A stretch of DNA of 29,752 nt from Bacillota bacterium (GTDB lineage Bacteria > Bacillota > Clostridia > Oscillospirales > Acutalibacteraceae): positions 1 to 29,752 of the forward strand of contig JAEWRF010000182.1 of the NCBI GenBank assembly GCA_023460155.1, written 5' to 3'. Below are positions 14,160 through 22,292 of this stretch, piece after piece. The position numbers and the translations under genes are program-made. Position 1 is the stretch's first letter; every line of letters begins with the position of its first letter. Under the pieces are notes generated by a model, which had not been told where the DNA came from, made no database searches, and saw only the letters and a list, made by a program, of their open reading frames with translations.

Positions 14160-16029
14160 CCGGTTCCGCGAATTTGCGGCCCTGTACCGGTGGTCAATCC
14201 GGAAGAATGTCGGGCTGATGTTTCTGCTGACTCTGCTCCTGTTCATGGCGCTTCCAATGCTTCTGCTCATTTCAGCGCCGGGATGGCTGCAAGATTACAA
14301 AGGCGAAGTCGACATGACCGCCGCACAGATTGCCGCTCGGCTCAACGATCGCTTTACCAGCTTCATCAGCATGATCAACATCCTGGTGTTCCCGGTTCTC
14401 ATGGTGTTTGCCGTGGTGCTGACCGTCGTTCTGTTCGGCTATTTTCAGAAAAAGCGGAGCGTCGATTTCTACCACGCTCTTCCGGTGGGCAGGGTGCCGC
14501 TGATGCTTTCCGGTTGGTGCACGGGTCTGACCGTGCTGTTTGTTCCCTATATTCTCAATATGCTTGCCGTACAGATTATCGCCTCGGCCTACGGATTCCG
14601 TGCGGTGGGAAGCCTGACGCCCATACAGCTGATGTTCTGGGGACTTCTGATGACGGCGGCGGTCTTTACGTTCTGCATGCTGATGATGGCGTGCAGCGGC
14701 AGCGTGTTTGACACGGCGATCTCCGTGCTCGGCATCAGCGTCGGCTATCCGCTGCTTGTAATGTGCGGAACCACAGCCGCGCAGATGCTCCTGCCGGGCT
14801 TTGCAGTGGAAATCCGGAACCATCTGGCTGTTGTCACTGCACTTTCCCCGTTTGCCGCGGCCTTTGTTGCCATATTTGCCGACCACGGCACGGGCATGTT
14901 GGTTTGGTGGCTTGTGCTGACGGTTTTGATGCTCTTCGGCGCGTGTCTGGTATACCTCCGCAGGAAGAGCGAGGCGGCGGAGGACCGGTTCGCGTTCCCG
15001 GCTGTCAAGATTGTCATTCGCTTTCTTGCCACGGCGGTTGCCGGGCTCGGGCTCGGTTTGATCCTGATGAGCAACAACGGCGTGACCGGCAACTTTTTCA
15101 TCGGACTGCTCGCGGGTTCCGTCGCGGCCCATGTGACGGTGGAAGCCGTCTACTCCCGCGGATTCCGGCAGCTGAAACGGAGCGCCGTGTGGTACGCTGG
15201 CTTCGCGGTGCTGTTCCTCATCTATTACGGGGTTCTTTGCACGGGCTTCTTCGGCTACGATCAGCGTGTGCCGAACTCCTCGGATGTACAGAGCGTGCAG
15301 GTTGAACTGAACAGCGATTACGGTCCGGGCTGCAACCAGATCTATGACGAAAACAACCGCCTGCTCACAACGCTGAAACCGGTTATTACGAAGCCGGAGG
15401 ATATTCAAACGGTAACGCAGGCCCATAAAAAGGTTGCCGCACTGATCCGAAGCAGCGGCTACCCTTATTTGCTCAGCCAGTTTTCCGGCGATCACATGAA
15501 TCTGGTTTACACGCTGAAAAGCGGAGAAACAATGACGCGTTCGTTTCAGTGCTTCAGCCCGAATATGGATTTTGACGCTTTCTCCGCATCCACCAAGGAT
15601 GTTTCCATGATGGAGGAGTACTACACGGGGCTCGATATGATCTTCTACCTCCAGCCGGAGGACATTGAAACCATGCGGTTCAGCGATATTCGCGCGGAGG
15701 ACAAAGGCGACGAGAACGAAATCAGCTCAACCAAGGCGAAAGAAGTAATGGAAGCCCTCCGGGAGGATTTCAAAAAGGGCAAGGTGAACCGGCCGGAGAA
15801 CATGAAGGTCGTGGAGACGGGCAGAAGCGTGCATGAGACAAGCGACGCGCCGATCCTGAATATCGACCTTGGCTACAAGCGTGACATCACCCCGAAGGAC
15901 AGCCGCCTCATCGCTCTGCTGGGCGGCTATAACGGCAAAATCAACATGAACAGCTCCGGCGGCTATCAGATTTACAGCAAGGATACGGAAACCTACCGTT
16001 TGTTTCAGAAGCTTGGTCTTGTGAAATAA
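14134..16029 (+). CDS. ABC transporter permease with large extracellular domain (DUF6449-like)
   Basis: A 631-residue membrane protein. The first 380 residues or so hold eight or nine hydrophobic segments, starting FRSRFREFAALYRWSIRKNVGLMF. They include the VDFYHALPVGR motif seen in ABC-2/YtrC-D type permeases. After the last helix (near LFLIYYGVLCTGFFGYD) comes about 240 residues of hydrophilic sequence, probably outside the cell, resembling DUF6449. ATG 14134 follows GGAGGTGG with 6 bases spacing and overlaps the ATPase gene. It presumably forms the exporter with the ATPase. The operon ends at a structured intergenic element rather than a plain terminator. Confidence 0.88.
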   Translation: MTETASFRSRFREFAALYRWSIRKNVGLMFLLTLLLFMALPMLLLISAPGWLQDYKGEVDMTAAQIAARLNDRFTSFISMINILVFPVLMVFAVVLTVVLFGYFQKKRSVDFYHALPVGRVPLMLSGWCTGLTVLFVPYILNMLAVQIIASAYGFRAVGSLTPIQLMFWGLLMTAAVFTFCMLMMACSGSVFDTAISVLGISVGYPLLVMCGTTAAQMLLPGFAVEIRNHLAVVTALSPFAAAFVAIFADHGTGMLVWWLVLTVLMLFGACLVYLRRKSEAAEDRFAFPAVKIVIRFLATAVAGLGLGLILMSNNGVTGNFFIGLLAGSVAAHVTVEAVYSRGFRQLKRSAVWYAGFAVLFLIYYGVLCTGFFGYDQRVPNSSDVQSVQVELNSDYGPGCNQIYDENNRLLTTLKPVITKPEDIQTVTQAHKKVAALIRSSGYPYLLSQFSGDHMNLVYTLKSGETMTRSFQCFSPNMDFDAFSASTKDVSMMEEYYTGLDMIFYLQPEDIETMRFSDIRAEDKGDENEISSTKAKEVMEALREDFKKGKVNRPENMKVVETGRSVHETSDAPILNIDLGYKRDITPKDSRLIALLGGYNGKINMNSSGGYQIYSKDTETYRLFQKLGLVK

Positions 16030-16030
16030 T

Positions 16031-16088
16031 CGCAGCCTTTTGAAAAAGGCCTGGCGAAAACTTTCGGGTTTTTCCACAGGGGGCTGCG
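16031..16088. repeat. Structured intergenic element with nested inverted repeats
   Basis: Two bases after the permease stop, an outer stem CGCAG/CTGCG (16031-16035 with 16084-16088) encloses two structures. One is the hairpin GCCTTTT/AAAAGGC (16035-16041 with 16044-16050). The other is a second arm with CCTG/CAGG (16050-16053 with 16077-16080) and an inner GAAAA/TTTTC helix. It has no terminal T run, so it is not a standard terminator. It looks like a three-way-junction RNA or a dispersed intergenic repeat; I cannot test copy number here. Confidence 0.5.
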
Positions 16089-16107
16089 GCTTTCCTGTCT
16101 GCCTCAG

Positions 16108-16137
16108 TTGCCGGCTTGGCCGGAATGCGAATACAAT
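16108..16137 (+). promoter_or_regulatory. Candidate promoter of the C39 peptidase gene
   Basis: TTGCCG (16108-16113) and TACAAT (16132-16137) are 18 bases apart. The predicted transcript would start near 16144, just before the GC-rich hairpin at 16149-16177. Confidence 0.5.
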
Positions 16138-16148
16138 ATCAGATAAAA

Positions 16149-16177
16149 GGGGCGTCCGGCAGTCGGCCGGGCGCCCC
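16149..16177. repeat. GC-rich hairpin, first copy, in the leader of the C39 gene
   Basis: A 12-bp stem (16149-16160 with 16166-16177, one G-U pair) is preceded by ATAAAA. It nearly repeats the hairpin after the same gene (17101-17125). It could stabilise the 5' end of the mRNA or act as a minus-strand terminator. Confidence 0.6.
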
Positions 16178-16205
16178 AAGCTATGGACTTAAAAAGGAGA
16201 AACCG

Positions 16206-17096
16206 ATGCGCTACGAGAATTATCAAAATTCAGACGGTTTTGTGCCGAGACAGCGGCACAGAAAAAAACACCGTCTGCTGTTTTTTGTCGTTTTTTTGCT
16301 CCTGTCTGTTTGGGCCATAACGAGCATCCGGTCCGTCTGGGCCGATATGCCTTTTGAGCAGCAGAAGAATCCCTCCTCAATTTCGGGCCCGTCGGTACCT
16401 CCTTCCGCCGCGACGCTCGCTGAGCTGAAATCGATGGAGAGCAAGGAGCCGAAGCTGAGCACGGTCCTGCAAAATCCGGACCGATACCCGGAACCTCTGC
16501 TGAAGGCCCTGACGCGCAACCCGGAGCTCCTGAATTTCACTCTGGATTATCCGAAGAAGAAAGGAAGCGCCTCCGACCGGATCGACCTTTCGGGGAAGTA
16601 CAAGCCGGGGAGCATTCCGCTCCTGATGCAGTGGGATGAGGACTGGGGCTACGCTCCCTATGGAAACGGCATCATCGGGCTGGACGGCTGCGGCCCCGCC
16701 TGCCTTTCCATGGTACTGGTCGGACTGACGGGAAATACGGAGTGGAATCCGGAGAAGGTCGCCCGGTTCAGCGAGCAGAACGGATATCTGGATGAAGACA
16801 GCGACAGCACCCGCTGGACGCTGATGTCCGAGGGCGCGAAGAAACTGGGGCTGAAATCCAGCGAGCTCCCGCTTTCGGAAGACCGCATGACCGATGAGCT
16901 CTCAGCCGGGCATCCGATCATCTGCATTCTCGGCCCGGGAGATTTTACGACAGACGGGCATTTTATCGTGCTGACTTCCTACCGCGGCGGCAGCTTTACG
17001 GTGCGGGATCCGTTTTCCAAGGCACGCAGCGCGAAACAGTGGAGTTATCAGACGCTGAAACCCCAGATCCGGAACCTCTGGGTTTTCTCCAAATAA
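16206..17096 (+). CDS. Membrane-anchored C39-like cysteine peptidase
   Basis: A 296-residue protein with a basic N-terminus, one membrane helix at about residues 23-43 (acting as signal anchor) and a long linker. It ends in a C-terminal papain-like domain of the peptidase C39_2 type. The domain starts IPLLMQWDEDWGYAPYG. The predicted catalytic residues are Cys162 in GLDGCGPACLS, His252 in DGHFIVL and Asp268 in VRDPF; an upstream Gln/Trp-rich strand can supply the oxyanion hole. The active domain would lie outside the cell. The substrate is unknown, possibly wall peptides or exported peptides. AAGGAG lies 6 bases before ATG 16206. It is monocistronic, with hairpins on both sides. Confidence 0.9.
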   Translation: MRYENYQNSDGFVPRQRHRKKHRLLFFVVFLLLSVWAITSIRSVWADMPFEQQKNPSSISGPSVPPSAATLAELKSMESKEPKLSTVLQNPDRYPEPLLKALTRNPELLNFTLDYPKKKGSASDRIDLSGKYKPGSIPLLMQWDEDWGYAPYGNGIIGLDGCGPACLSMVLVGLTGNTEWNPEKVARFSEQNGYLDEDSDSTRWTLMSEGAKKLGLKSSELPLSEDRMTDELSAGHPIICILGPGDFTTDGHFIVLTSYRGGSFTVRDPFSKARSAKQWSYQTLKPQIRNLWVFSK

Positions 17097-17098
17097 AA

Positions 17099-17130
17099 GA
17101 GGCGTCCGGCTGATTGCCGGGCGCCCCTTT
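17099..17130. terminator. Bidirectional terminator between the C39 gene and the flavodiiron gene
   Basis: A 10-bp stem GGCGTCCGGC/GCCGGGCGCC (17101-17110 with 17116-17125, one G-U pair) is followed by CCTTT on the plus strand. On the minus strand TCTTTTATTT follows it, making it a good terminator for the flavodiiron gene as well. It is a near-copy of 16149-16177. Confidence 0.8.
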
Positions 17131-17144
17131 GTATCGTTGCAAAA

Positions 17145-18341
17145 TTATTTGGCCGCGTCCGCGACTTCGCGGGCATAGGCCTTCATGGCGGAAAGATCGG
17201 CTTCGGTCGGCTTGAAATTCACGCGCAGCCCGTCGCCAACAAATTTAAACTTTAAATGTTCCAGACGGCTCTTCATCATCGGGACGGCCTCGCCGCTCCA
17301 GCCGAAGGAACCAAACGCCCCGGCCGAACGGCCGCGGGTGTTGATGGCGTCCACGCTTGCGAGCATGTCCCACACGATCTTCGGCGCGTCGCGGTTGATG
17401 GTGCAGGAACCCGCCAGCACGGCGTTCGCGGAATTGACCAGCGAAACCGTTTCTTCAAACGGTGCGCTTACAATGTTCAGCAGTTTTACATCCAGCGAAG
17501 CATCTGAGGAAAGCTCCTCGTAGGCAGCTTTTGCAAGAAGTTCGGTGTAGCCGTACGCGGAAGCATACAGAATGGCGACGGACTTTTTCGCCCCGGTTTC
17601 CGGTGAGCTCCAGGCACGGTAAAGTTCTTTGCATTTTTCAATGTTTTCCCTGAGGCACGGGCCGTGACTATTGCATACAAGGGCCACGGGCAGGTCTTTG
17701 ATTTTTTCAAGCCCGGCCAGAACGGCGGACTTGAACGGCCCGAAAATACCCTGGTAGTAATATTCGAATTCGCCCCAGTATTTCGCGAAGTTCCCCTCGT
17801 GAATGTCGGAGTCCAGCATGGACGGCTCACAGTAATGGCAGCCGAGAAAATCGCACGTGAACAGGACTTTGTCCTCCGGCATCCAGGTGAACATGGTGTC
17901 GGGCCAATGAAGAAGCGGGGCAATGATAAAATCCAGCTCCGTTCCGGGGAGAGCGAGCTTGTCCCCTTCCTTGACAACGACGCAGGAAAAATCTCGGTTT
18001 ACAATGGCGGTGAGGCATTTTTTCGCGGCGAAGGTGCAGTAAACCGTGATGTTCGGGTTCAGCTCCAGCAGCCGTGCAACGGAACCGGAATGGTCGGGTT
18101 CCGTATGGTTGACAATCAGTGTGTCGATGGTTGAAAGATCGGCGATCTCCTGAATGTTCCGCAGGTATTCGTCAAAATAGGAAGCGTGCACCGTGTCCAC
18201 CAGCACGTTCTTTTTCCCTTTGATGAGGAATGCATTGTAGCTGGTGCCGAATTTGGATTCCATAATGATATCGAATACGCGCAGGGCGGGATTCAAAACA
18301 CCGACCGAATAAACATGATCCGTCAGTTTGATTGCACTCAT
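17145..18341 (-). CDS. fprA: Flavodiiron protein (A-type flavoprotein, O2/NO reductase)
   Basis: A 398-residue cytoplasmic enzyme that reduces oxygen to water and/or nitric oxide to N2O, protecting an anaerobe. The N-terminal metallo-beta-lactamase-like domain keeps every diiron ligand: His79, Glu81 and Asp83 in NHTEPDHSG, His145, Asp164 and His226. The C-terminal flavodoxin domain (about 252-398) binds FMN, with the phosphate loop at ILYASAYGYTE. There is no fused rubredoxin domain, but a rubredoxin gene sits 35 bases upstream on the same strand and is the likely electron donor. Start ATG 18341 has an AAGGAAG site at slightly long spacing. Whether O2 or NO is the preferred substrate cannot be read from sequence. 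Confidence 0.96.
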   Translation of the reverse strand: MSAIKLTDHVYSVGVLNPALRVFDIIMESKFGTSYNAFLIKGKKNVLVDTVHASYFDEYLRNIQEIADLSTIDTLIVNHTEPDHSGSVARLLELNPNITVYCTFAAKKCLTAIVNRDFSCVVVKEGDKLALPGTELDFIIAPLLHWPDTMFTWMPEDKVLFTCDFLGCHYCEPSMLDSDIHEGNFAKYWGEFEYYYQGIFGPFKSAVLAGLEKIKDLPVALVCNSHGPCLRENIEKCKELYRAWSSPETGAKKSVAILYASAYGYTELLAKAAYEELSSDASLDVKLLNIVSAPFEETVSLVNSANAVLAGSCTINRDAPKIVWDMLASVDAINTRGRSAGAFGSFGWSGEAVPMMKSRLEHLKFKFVGDGLRVNFKPTEADLSAMKAYAREVADAAK

Positions 18342-18376
18342 AGTTAAGACAAAACTTCCTTTATTTTGATGGTTTC

Positions 18377-18538
18377 TCAGTCTTCGGGCTCAAACGAGTC
18401 TTTGCCGGCTCCGCATTCCGGGCAGCTCCAGTCGTCCGGCAGATTCTCAAATGCTGTTCCCGGTGCAATGCCGTTCTCCGGGTCTCCCTCAGCGGGATCG
18501 TATACATAGCCGCATACAGTACAGACATATTTTTTCAT
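18377..18538 (-). CDS. Rubredoxin
   Basis: A 53-residue electron carrier starting MKKYVCTVCGYVYDPAEGD. It has two CxxC-type knuckles, Cys6/Cys9 and Cys39/Cys42 (WSCPECGAGK), which bind a single iron; length and the aromatic core (Tyr4, Tyr11, Tyr13, Trp37) are normal. It is first in a two-gene operon with the flavodiiron protein and most likely delivers electrons to it; it may also serve the superoxide reductase encoded at 6106. ATG 18538 has AAGGAAG 10 bases upstream. The promoter lies at the very end of the upstream DUF6514 gene and overlaps a palindrome. Confidence 0.96.
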   Translation of the reverse strand: MKKYVCTVCGYVYDPAEGDPENGIAPGTAFENLPDDWSCPECGAGKDSFEPED

Positions 18539-18576
18539 GAACAGGCACTTCCTTTTTTGATTATTTTGATGTCCTT

Positions 18577-18610
18577 ATCATAGAATATTCGGTTCCGGTT
18601 TGTCAACCGG
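18577..18610 (-). promoter_or_regulatory. Promoter and palindrome of the rubredoxin-flavodiiron operon
   Basis: On the minus strand a perfect TTGACA (18606-18601), 18 bases and TATGAT (18582-18577) form a strong promoter. A palindrome CCGGTT-TGTC-AACCGG (18595-18610) covers the -35 box, where a bound repressor would exclude polymerase. The promoter overlaps the end of the upstream gene. Confidence 0.75.
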
Positions 18611-18850
18611 TTCCGCCTCGAATCTCAGGTCCTCCGCAATTTCGCCAAGATGGCAGGGAAAGACGGAACAGCGATGGAGAACCCGCGCCAAATCAAGCGC
18701 TTTGGAAAGGTTTCTGGAAATAAAAAGGCTTGCGTCTTCACAGGAACCCACTTCCTTGATCCGTACGCCGTACCCGCGCCTGAAGTCGCCGTACACATAA
18801 TATTTCAGGCAGAACCCCAGTATATCCGTGCATCCAATGTATTTGATCAT
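18578..18850 (-). CDS. DUF6514 family protein
   Basis: A 90-residue protein resembling DUF6514, a small clostridial family of unknown function. It has beta strands around CLKYYVYGDFRRGYGVRIKEVG, then SRNLSKALDLARVLHRCSVFPCHLGEIAEDL, which matches the family pattern of an aspartate/serine-rich turn, a helix and a P-x-H-L-x-x-x-x-E-D-x-L ending. ATG 18850 is preferred; a GTG at 18886 would add 12 charged residues. It is transcribed in the same direction as the rubredoxin operon, but that operon has its own promoter at the 3' end of this gene. Confidence 0.7.
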   Translation of the reverse strand: MIKYIGCTDILGFCLKYYVYGDFRRGYGVRIKEVGSCEDASLFISRNLSKALDLARVLHRCSVFPCHLGEIAEDLRFEAEPVDKPEPNIL

Positions 18851-18908
18851 CGCTTCATCTTCTCTCTCTCTGTGAAAATATATCACCAGTCATACCTGTT
18901 TATTCCAT

Positions 18909-18937
18909 ATGATAATTCACATAAGAAAAAGAATCAA
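18909..18937 (-). promoter_or_regulatory. Promoter of the DUF6514 gene
   Basis: On the minus strand TTGATT (18937-18932) and TATCAT (18914-18909) are separated by 17 bases, about 60 bases upstream of ATG 18850. The rest of the AT-rich gap up to 19041 shows no gene. Confidence 0.55.
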
Positions 18938-19041
18938 GCAGAAAAAGGGTTAGAAAAATTGAAAATTGTTTTTGACGCAAGATGTTCAATGTCAAATGCG
19001 ATCGAAAATATATCTAGTATGTCACAAATGTGTGAAATCAA

Positions 19042-19539
19042 TTACAATTTGTACAAATACAAAATAAACATAGCACTGATTACTCCAAGTATAGAACCGA
19101 TCAGTGTGTCGGAAGGATAGTGCACAAAAAGAAATACACGGGAAAAAGCGATCAGAAGAGCCAGCGTAAAAGCGGCGAGGCCCAGCCGGCGGTCGAAGAT
19201 GCAGAGCACCGTCGCGGCGGCAAAAGAGGAAGCCGAGTGACCGGAGGGGCAGGAATACCCGCCCGGCGTGCGGATCAGAAGCGGGGTGCCGGGATAGGAA
19301 ACGAACGGCCTTGGCCGCCCGATGATCGGCTTTAATATTTGGCTGATGATATGAGCGAGCGCGAGGGCAAAAAACATCATAAACGCAAAATATCGGGTTT
19401 GCCGCCGGTACGCCAGACAGAACACAAAAAAGAACCAGATAGCTCCCGCGTTCCCGAGGCGCGAAAGCAGCGGGAAAATGAAATCGGTGATTCGGTTGTG
19501 ACAATGGTTCTGAACGTACCTGATGATCGTAAGATCCAT
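19042..19539 (-). CDS. PAP2 family membrane phosphatase
   Basis: A 165-residue membrane protein with 5-6 helices and the complete acid-phosphatase signature: KPIIGRPRP (Lys70 to Pro78, K-x6-RP), PSGH (98-101) and SR-x5-H-x3-D (from Ser133, His140, Asp144). Relatives dephosphorylate undecaprenyl pyrophosphate, phosphatidate or phosphatidylglycerophosphate outside the membrane; which applies here is unknown. ATG 19539 follows GGAGG with about 8 bases spacing; the start at 19566 has no ribosome site. It is divergent from the Ca2+-ATPase gene. Confidence 0.92.
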   Translation of the reverse strand: MDLTIIRYVQNHCHNRITDFIFPLLSRLGNAGAIWFFFVFCLAYRRQTRYFAFMMFFALALAHIISQILKPIIGRPRPFVSYPGTPLLIRTPGGYSCPSGHSASSFAAATVLCIFDRRLGLAAFTLALLIAFSRVFLFVHYPSDTLIGSILGVISAMFILYLYKL

Positions 19540-19569
19540 ACGCTTTCCTCCGTATGTTGGAATCAATTT

Positions 19570-19598
19570 ATTATACCATATTTTCCGGGCGTTGCGAA
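19570..19598 (-). promoter_or_regulatory. Promoter of the PAP2 gene
   Basis: On the minus strand TTCGCA (19598-19593), 17 bases and a perfect TATAAT (19575-19570) with an extended TGG lead to a leader of about 25 bases. Confidence 0.75.
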
Positions 19599-19631
19599 TA
19601 TACTTGTATTAAAAAATAGGGGATGATTTCA

Positions 19632-22292
19632 GTGGAATGGCAGAGCCTGACGAAAGAGGAATGCGCGGCAAAGCTGGGAACCAGCCTGCAGAACGGGCTG
19701 TCATCCCGGCAGGCGGAGCAGCGCCTTCACGAATATGGCCCGAACGAACTCGCGAAGCCGAAGCAAAAAAGCCTTCTCGTTCGCTTTTTGAGCCAGTTCA
19801 AAGATTTTATGGTAATCGTCCTGCTGATTGCGGCAGGAATTTCTTTTTTTACCTCCTGGATTCGGCACGACGGCGATTATATTGATTCCGTTATTATTCT
19901 GGCGATCGTCGTGGTAAACGCCTTAACGGGAATGATTCAGGAAAGCCGGGCGGAGAAGGCGATCGAATCGCTCCGGAAGATGTCCAGCCCGCATGCGCGC
20001 GTGATCCGCGGGGGGAAAGAGGAAACCATCGACGCGGCAAGGCTTGTGCCGGGAGATCTTGTGCTGCTCCGCACGGGCGACCTTGTTCCGGCGGACCTTC
20101 GGGTGGTTCAGGCGGTGAACCTGAAGGCGGAGGAAAGCGCTCTCACGGGGGAAAGTCTCCCTTCGGAGAAGCGGGAGGACTGCGTCTTCCCGGAAAAGAC
20201 GGCTCTCGGCGACCGGCGGAATATGCTGTATGCCACAAGCGCGGTGACCGGAGGGCACGGCTCCGGGATCGTGGCGGCTTCAGGGATGGACACGCAGGTC
20301 GGGAAGATCGCCCATATGATCGGTAGTCAGGAAGCGCCGGAGACACCGCTCCAGCGAAAGCTGGCAGAAACTGGACATTGGCTGGGAATCGGCGCGCTTG
20401 CCATCTGCCTGATCATCTTTTTTATGGGCCTGTTTCAGCATGTGGAGCCGCTGGAGATGTTCCTGCTTGCCGTCAGTCTTGCGGTCGCGGCAATTCCGGA
20501 GGGACTGCCCGCGGTTGTGACGATCACCCTTGCGGTCGGTGTGCGCCGTATGGCGGCAAACCGTGCCATTGTGCGCCGGATGCCCGCCGTTGAGACCCTC
20601 GGCAGCGCGAGCGTAATCTGCTCGGATAAAACGGGAACGCTGACCCAGAACCGGATGACCGTCGTGGAGGTTCAGGATGCTTCCGGCTTGCTGGAAACGG
20701 AGTCCGCGGCGGCGGGCCGGTTGCTCGATCTGGCCGCCCTCTGTACGGACTGTACGCTTTCGGAAGCGGAACTTTGCGGCGACCCGACCGAAACGGCGCT
20801 GGTGCGCGCCGCGCCGACGGATAAGAATCATTTGGAGCAGCAGTTTCCGCGCGTACTTGAGCTTCCGTTTTCAAGCGAGCGGAAAATGATGACGACGGTT
20901 CACCGGCTTCCGGGGGGACACTACCGCGCGGTCAGCAAAGGCGCGCCCGACGTTCTGGCGGGTCGCTGCGGGAACGCCGGGCTGGACCGGCAGAACGAGG
21001 AAATGGCGGGGCGTGCCCTCCGGGTCTTGGGCGTCGCCGTGCGGGACCTTGATTTTCTGCCGAAGAACAGCGGCGAAATCGAGCGGGGCATGACCTTCTG
21101 CGGACTGATCGGCATGATCGATCCGCCCCGGCCGCAGGCCAAGGCGGCCGTTGCCCTTTGTCGGAAAGCAGGAATCCGGCCGGTGATGATTACGGGGGAT
21201 CACGCCGCTACGGCGTCGGCCATTGCTTCCCGACTCGGCATTTCGGACGGCGGCGTGATTACCGGTCCGGAGCTGAGCCGTCTCTCCGAGGAGGAACTGA
21301 CGGGGGATATTTACCGGTACTCCGTGTTCGCGCGTGTTTCGCCCGAGCACAAGGTGCGCATCGTCCGGGCGTTTCAGGCGCACGGCGAAGTGGTGGCCAT
21401 GACGGGCGACGGCGTGAACGACGCGCCCGCGCTACGCGCCGCGGACATCGGCTGTGCGATGGGAATGGCCGGTACGGACGTGGCCAAGGCCGCTTCCGAT
21501 ATGATCCTGACGGACGACAATTTCGCCACGATTGTAGCCGCGGTGCGCGAGGGCCGCGGAATCTATGAGAACATCCGGAAAACGGTGCATTTCCTGATCA
21601 GCTGCAACATCGGGGAACTGTTGACGGTTTTTGTCAGCTTTCTCCTGCACCTCCCGAACCCTCTGCTTGCCATTCAGCTTCTGTGGGTCAACCTGGTCAC
21701 GGATTCGCTTCCCGCACTCGCGCTGGGCGTGGAGCCGATCGAGGAGGGCATCATGGAGCGCAGGCCCGTGCGCAGGGGGGACAGTATTTTTGCGGGAGGA
21801 ATGGTTTACAATATTCTGGTGGAGGGCGGCCTGATCGGGGCACTTTCGCTTTTAGCCTACAGCTTCGGCCGCTATTTCTTCGACCTGAACCCCGCCTCTC
21901 CGGACATTGGTCGCACCATGGCGTTCGCGGTGCTCAGCCTTTCGCAGGTTGTTCACACGTTCAATATGCGCTCCGAGCAGTCCGTGTTCCGCTCCGGATT
22001 TTTCGCGAATCCCAAGTTGGTGCTCGCCGCCGTCGCCTGCACCTTCCTGCAGGTTGCGGTGATTGTGTTCCGCCCGATTGCTTCGGTCTTCCGGACCGTG
22101 GAGCTCAGCCCGGCCCAGTGGCTTGCCGTGGCGATTTTCTCCCTGATTCCGCTTGCGGTGGTTGAGGCGGAAAAGGCGCTGGCGTCGAAAAAAGAGAAGG
22201 AAATTAAAAAAAGCCTGCCGGCAGGCGCCGGCGGGCTGAAGAAAAGAAAAGCTAAGGCTTTTCCTCCGGAGGATCTTCGGAGCCGCGGTTAA
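19632..22292 (+). CDS. Cation-transporting P-type ATPase, Ca2+ (SERCA/PMCA-like) type
   Basis: An 886-residue P2-type ATPase. It has an N-terminal cation ATPase domain (EECAAKLGT ... GPNELAKPK), M1-M2, the actuator motif TGES, and M4 with PEGLP. The phosphorylation site DKTGTLT is at about Asp335, the hinge is TGDGVNDAPAL, and M6 has WVNLVTDSLPALALG, whose Asn and Asp are calcium ligands in SERCA. It should export Ca2+ (possibly Mn2+) using ATP. GTG 19632 is chosen since AGGGG lies 9 bases upstream; the alternative ATG 19623 abuts that site. The last ~30 residues are a Lys-rich tail that runs through the terminator of the facing gene and overlaps it by 41 bases. Confidence 0.95.
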   Translation: MEWQSLTKEECAAKLGTSLQNGLSSRQAEQRLHEYGPNELAKPKQKSLLVRFLSQFKDFMVIVLLIAAGISFFTSWIRHDGDYIDSVIILAIVVVNALTGMIQESRAEKAIESLRKMSSPHARVIRGGKEETIDAARLVPGDLVLLRTGDLVPADLRVVQAVNLKAEESALTGESLPSEKREDCVFPEKTALGDRRNMLYATSAVTGGHGSGIVAASGMDTQVGKIAHMIGSQEAPETPLQRKLAETGHWLGIGALAICLIIFFMGLFQHVEPLEMFLLAVSLAVAAIPEGLPAVVTITLAVGVRRMAANRAIVRRMPAVETLGSASVICSDKTGTLTQNRMTVVEVQDASGLLETESAAAGRLLDLAALCTDCTLSEAELCGDPTETALVRAAPTDKNHLEQQFPRVLELPFSSERKMMTTVHRLPGGHYRAVSKGAPDVLAGRCGNAGLDRQNEEMAGRALRVLGVAVRDLDFLPKNSGEIERGMTFCGLIGMIDPPRPQAKAAVALCRKAGIRPVMITGDHAATASAIASRLGISDGGVITGPELSRLSEEELTGDIYRYSVFARVSPEHKVRIVRAFQAHGEVVAMTGDGVNDAPALRAADIGCAMGMAGTDVAKAASDMILTDDNFATIVAAVREGRGIYENIRKTVHFLISCNIGELLTVFVSFLLHLPNPLLAIQLLWVNLVTDSLPALALGVEPIEEGIMERRPVRRGDSIFAGGMVYNILVEGGLIGALSLLAYSFGRYFFDLNPASPDIGRTMAFAVLSLSQVVHTFNMRSEQSVFRSGFFANPKLVLAAVACTFLQVAVIVFRPIASVFRTVELSPAQWLAVAIFSLIPLAVVEAEKALASKKEKEIKKSLPAGAGGLKKRKAKAFPPEDLRSRG
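22206..22236 (-). terminator. Terminator of the YtvI-like gene, inside the ATPase 3' end
   Basis: A 10-bp GC stem with one mismatch (22213-22222 with 22227-22236) is followed in the minus direction by T7 (22212-22206). It lies within the coding tail of the convergent ATPase gene. Confidence 0.85.

Noticed and set aside
14272..15495. 407-codon minus-strand frame opposite the ABC permease
   Set aside because: A shadow of the permease with His/Arg/Gln-rich composition and no start signal.
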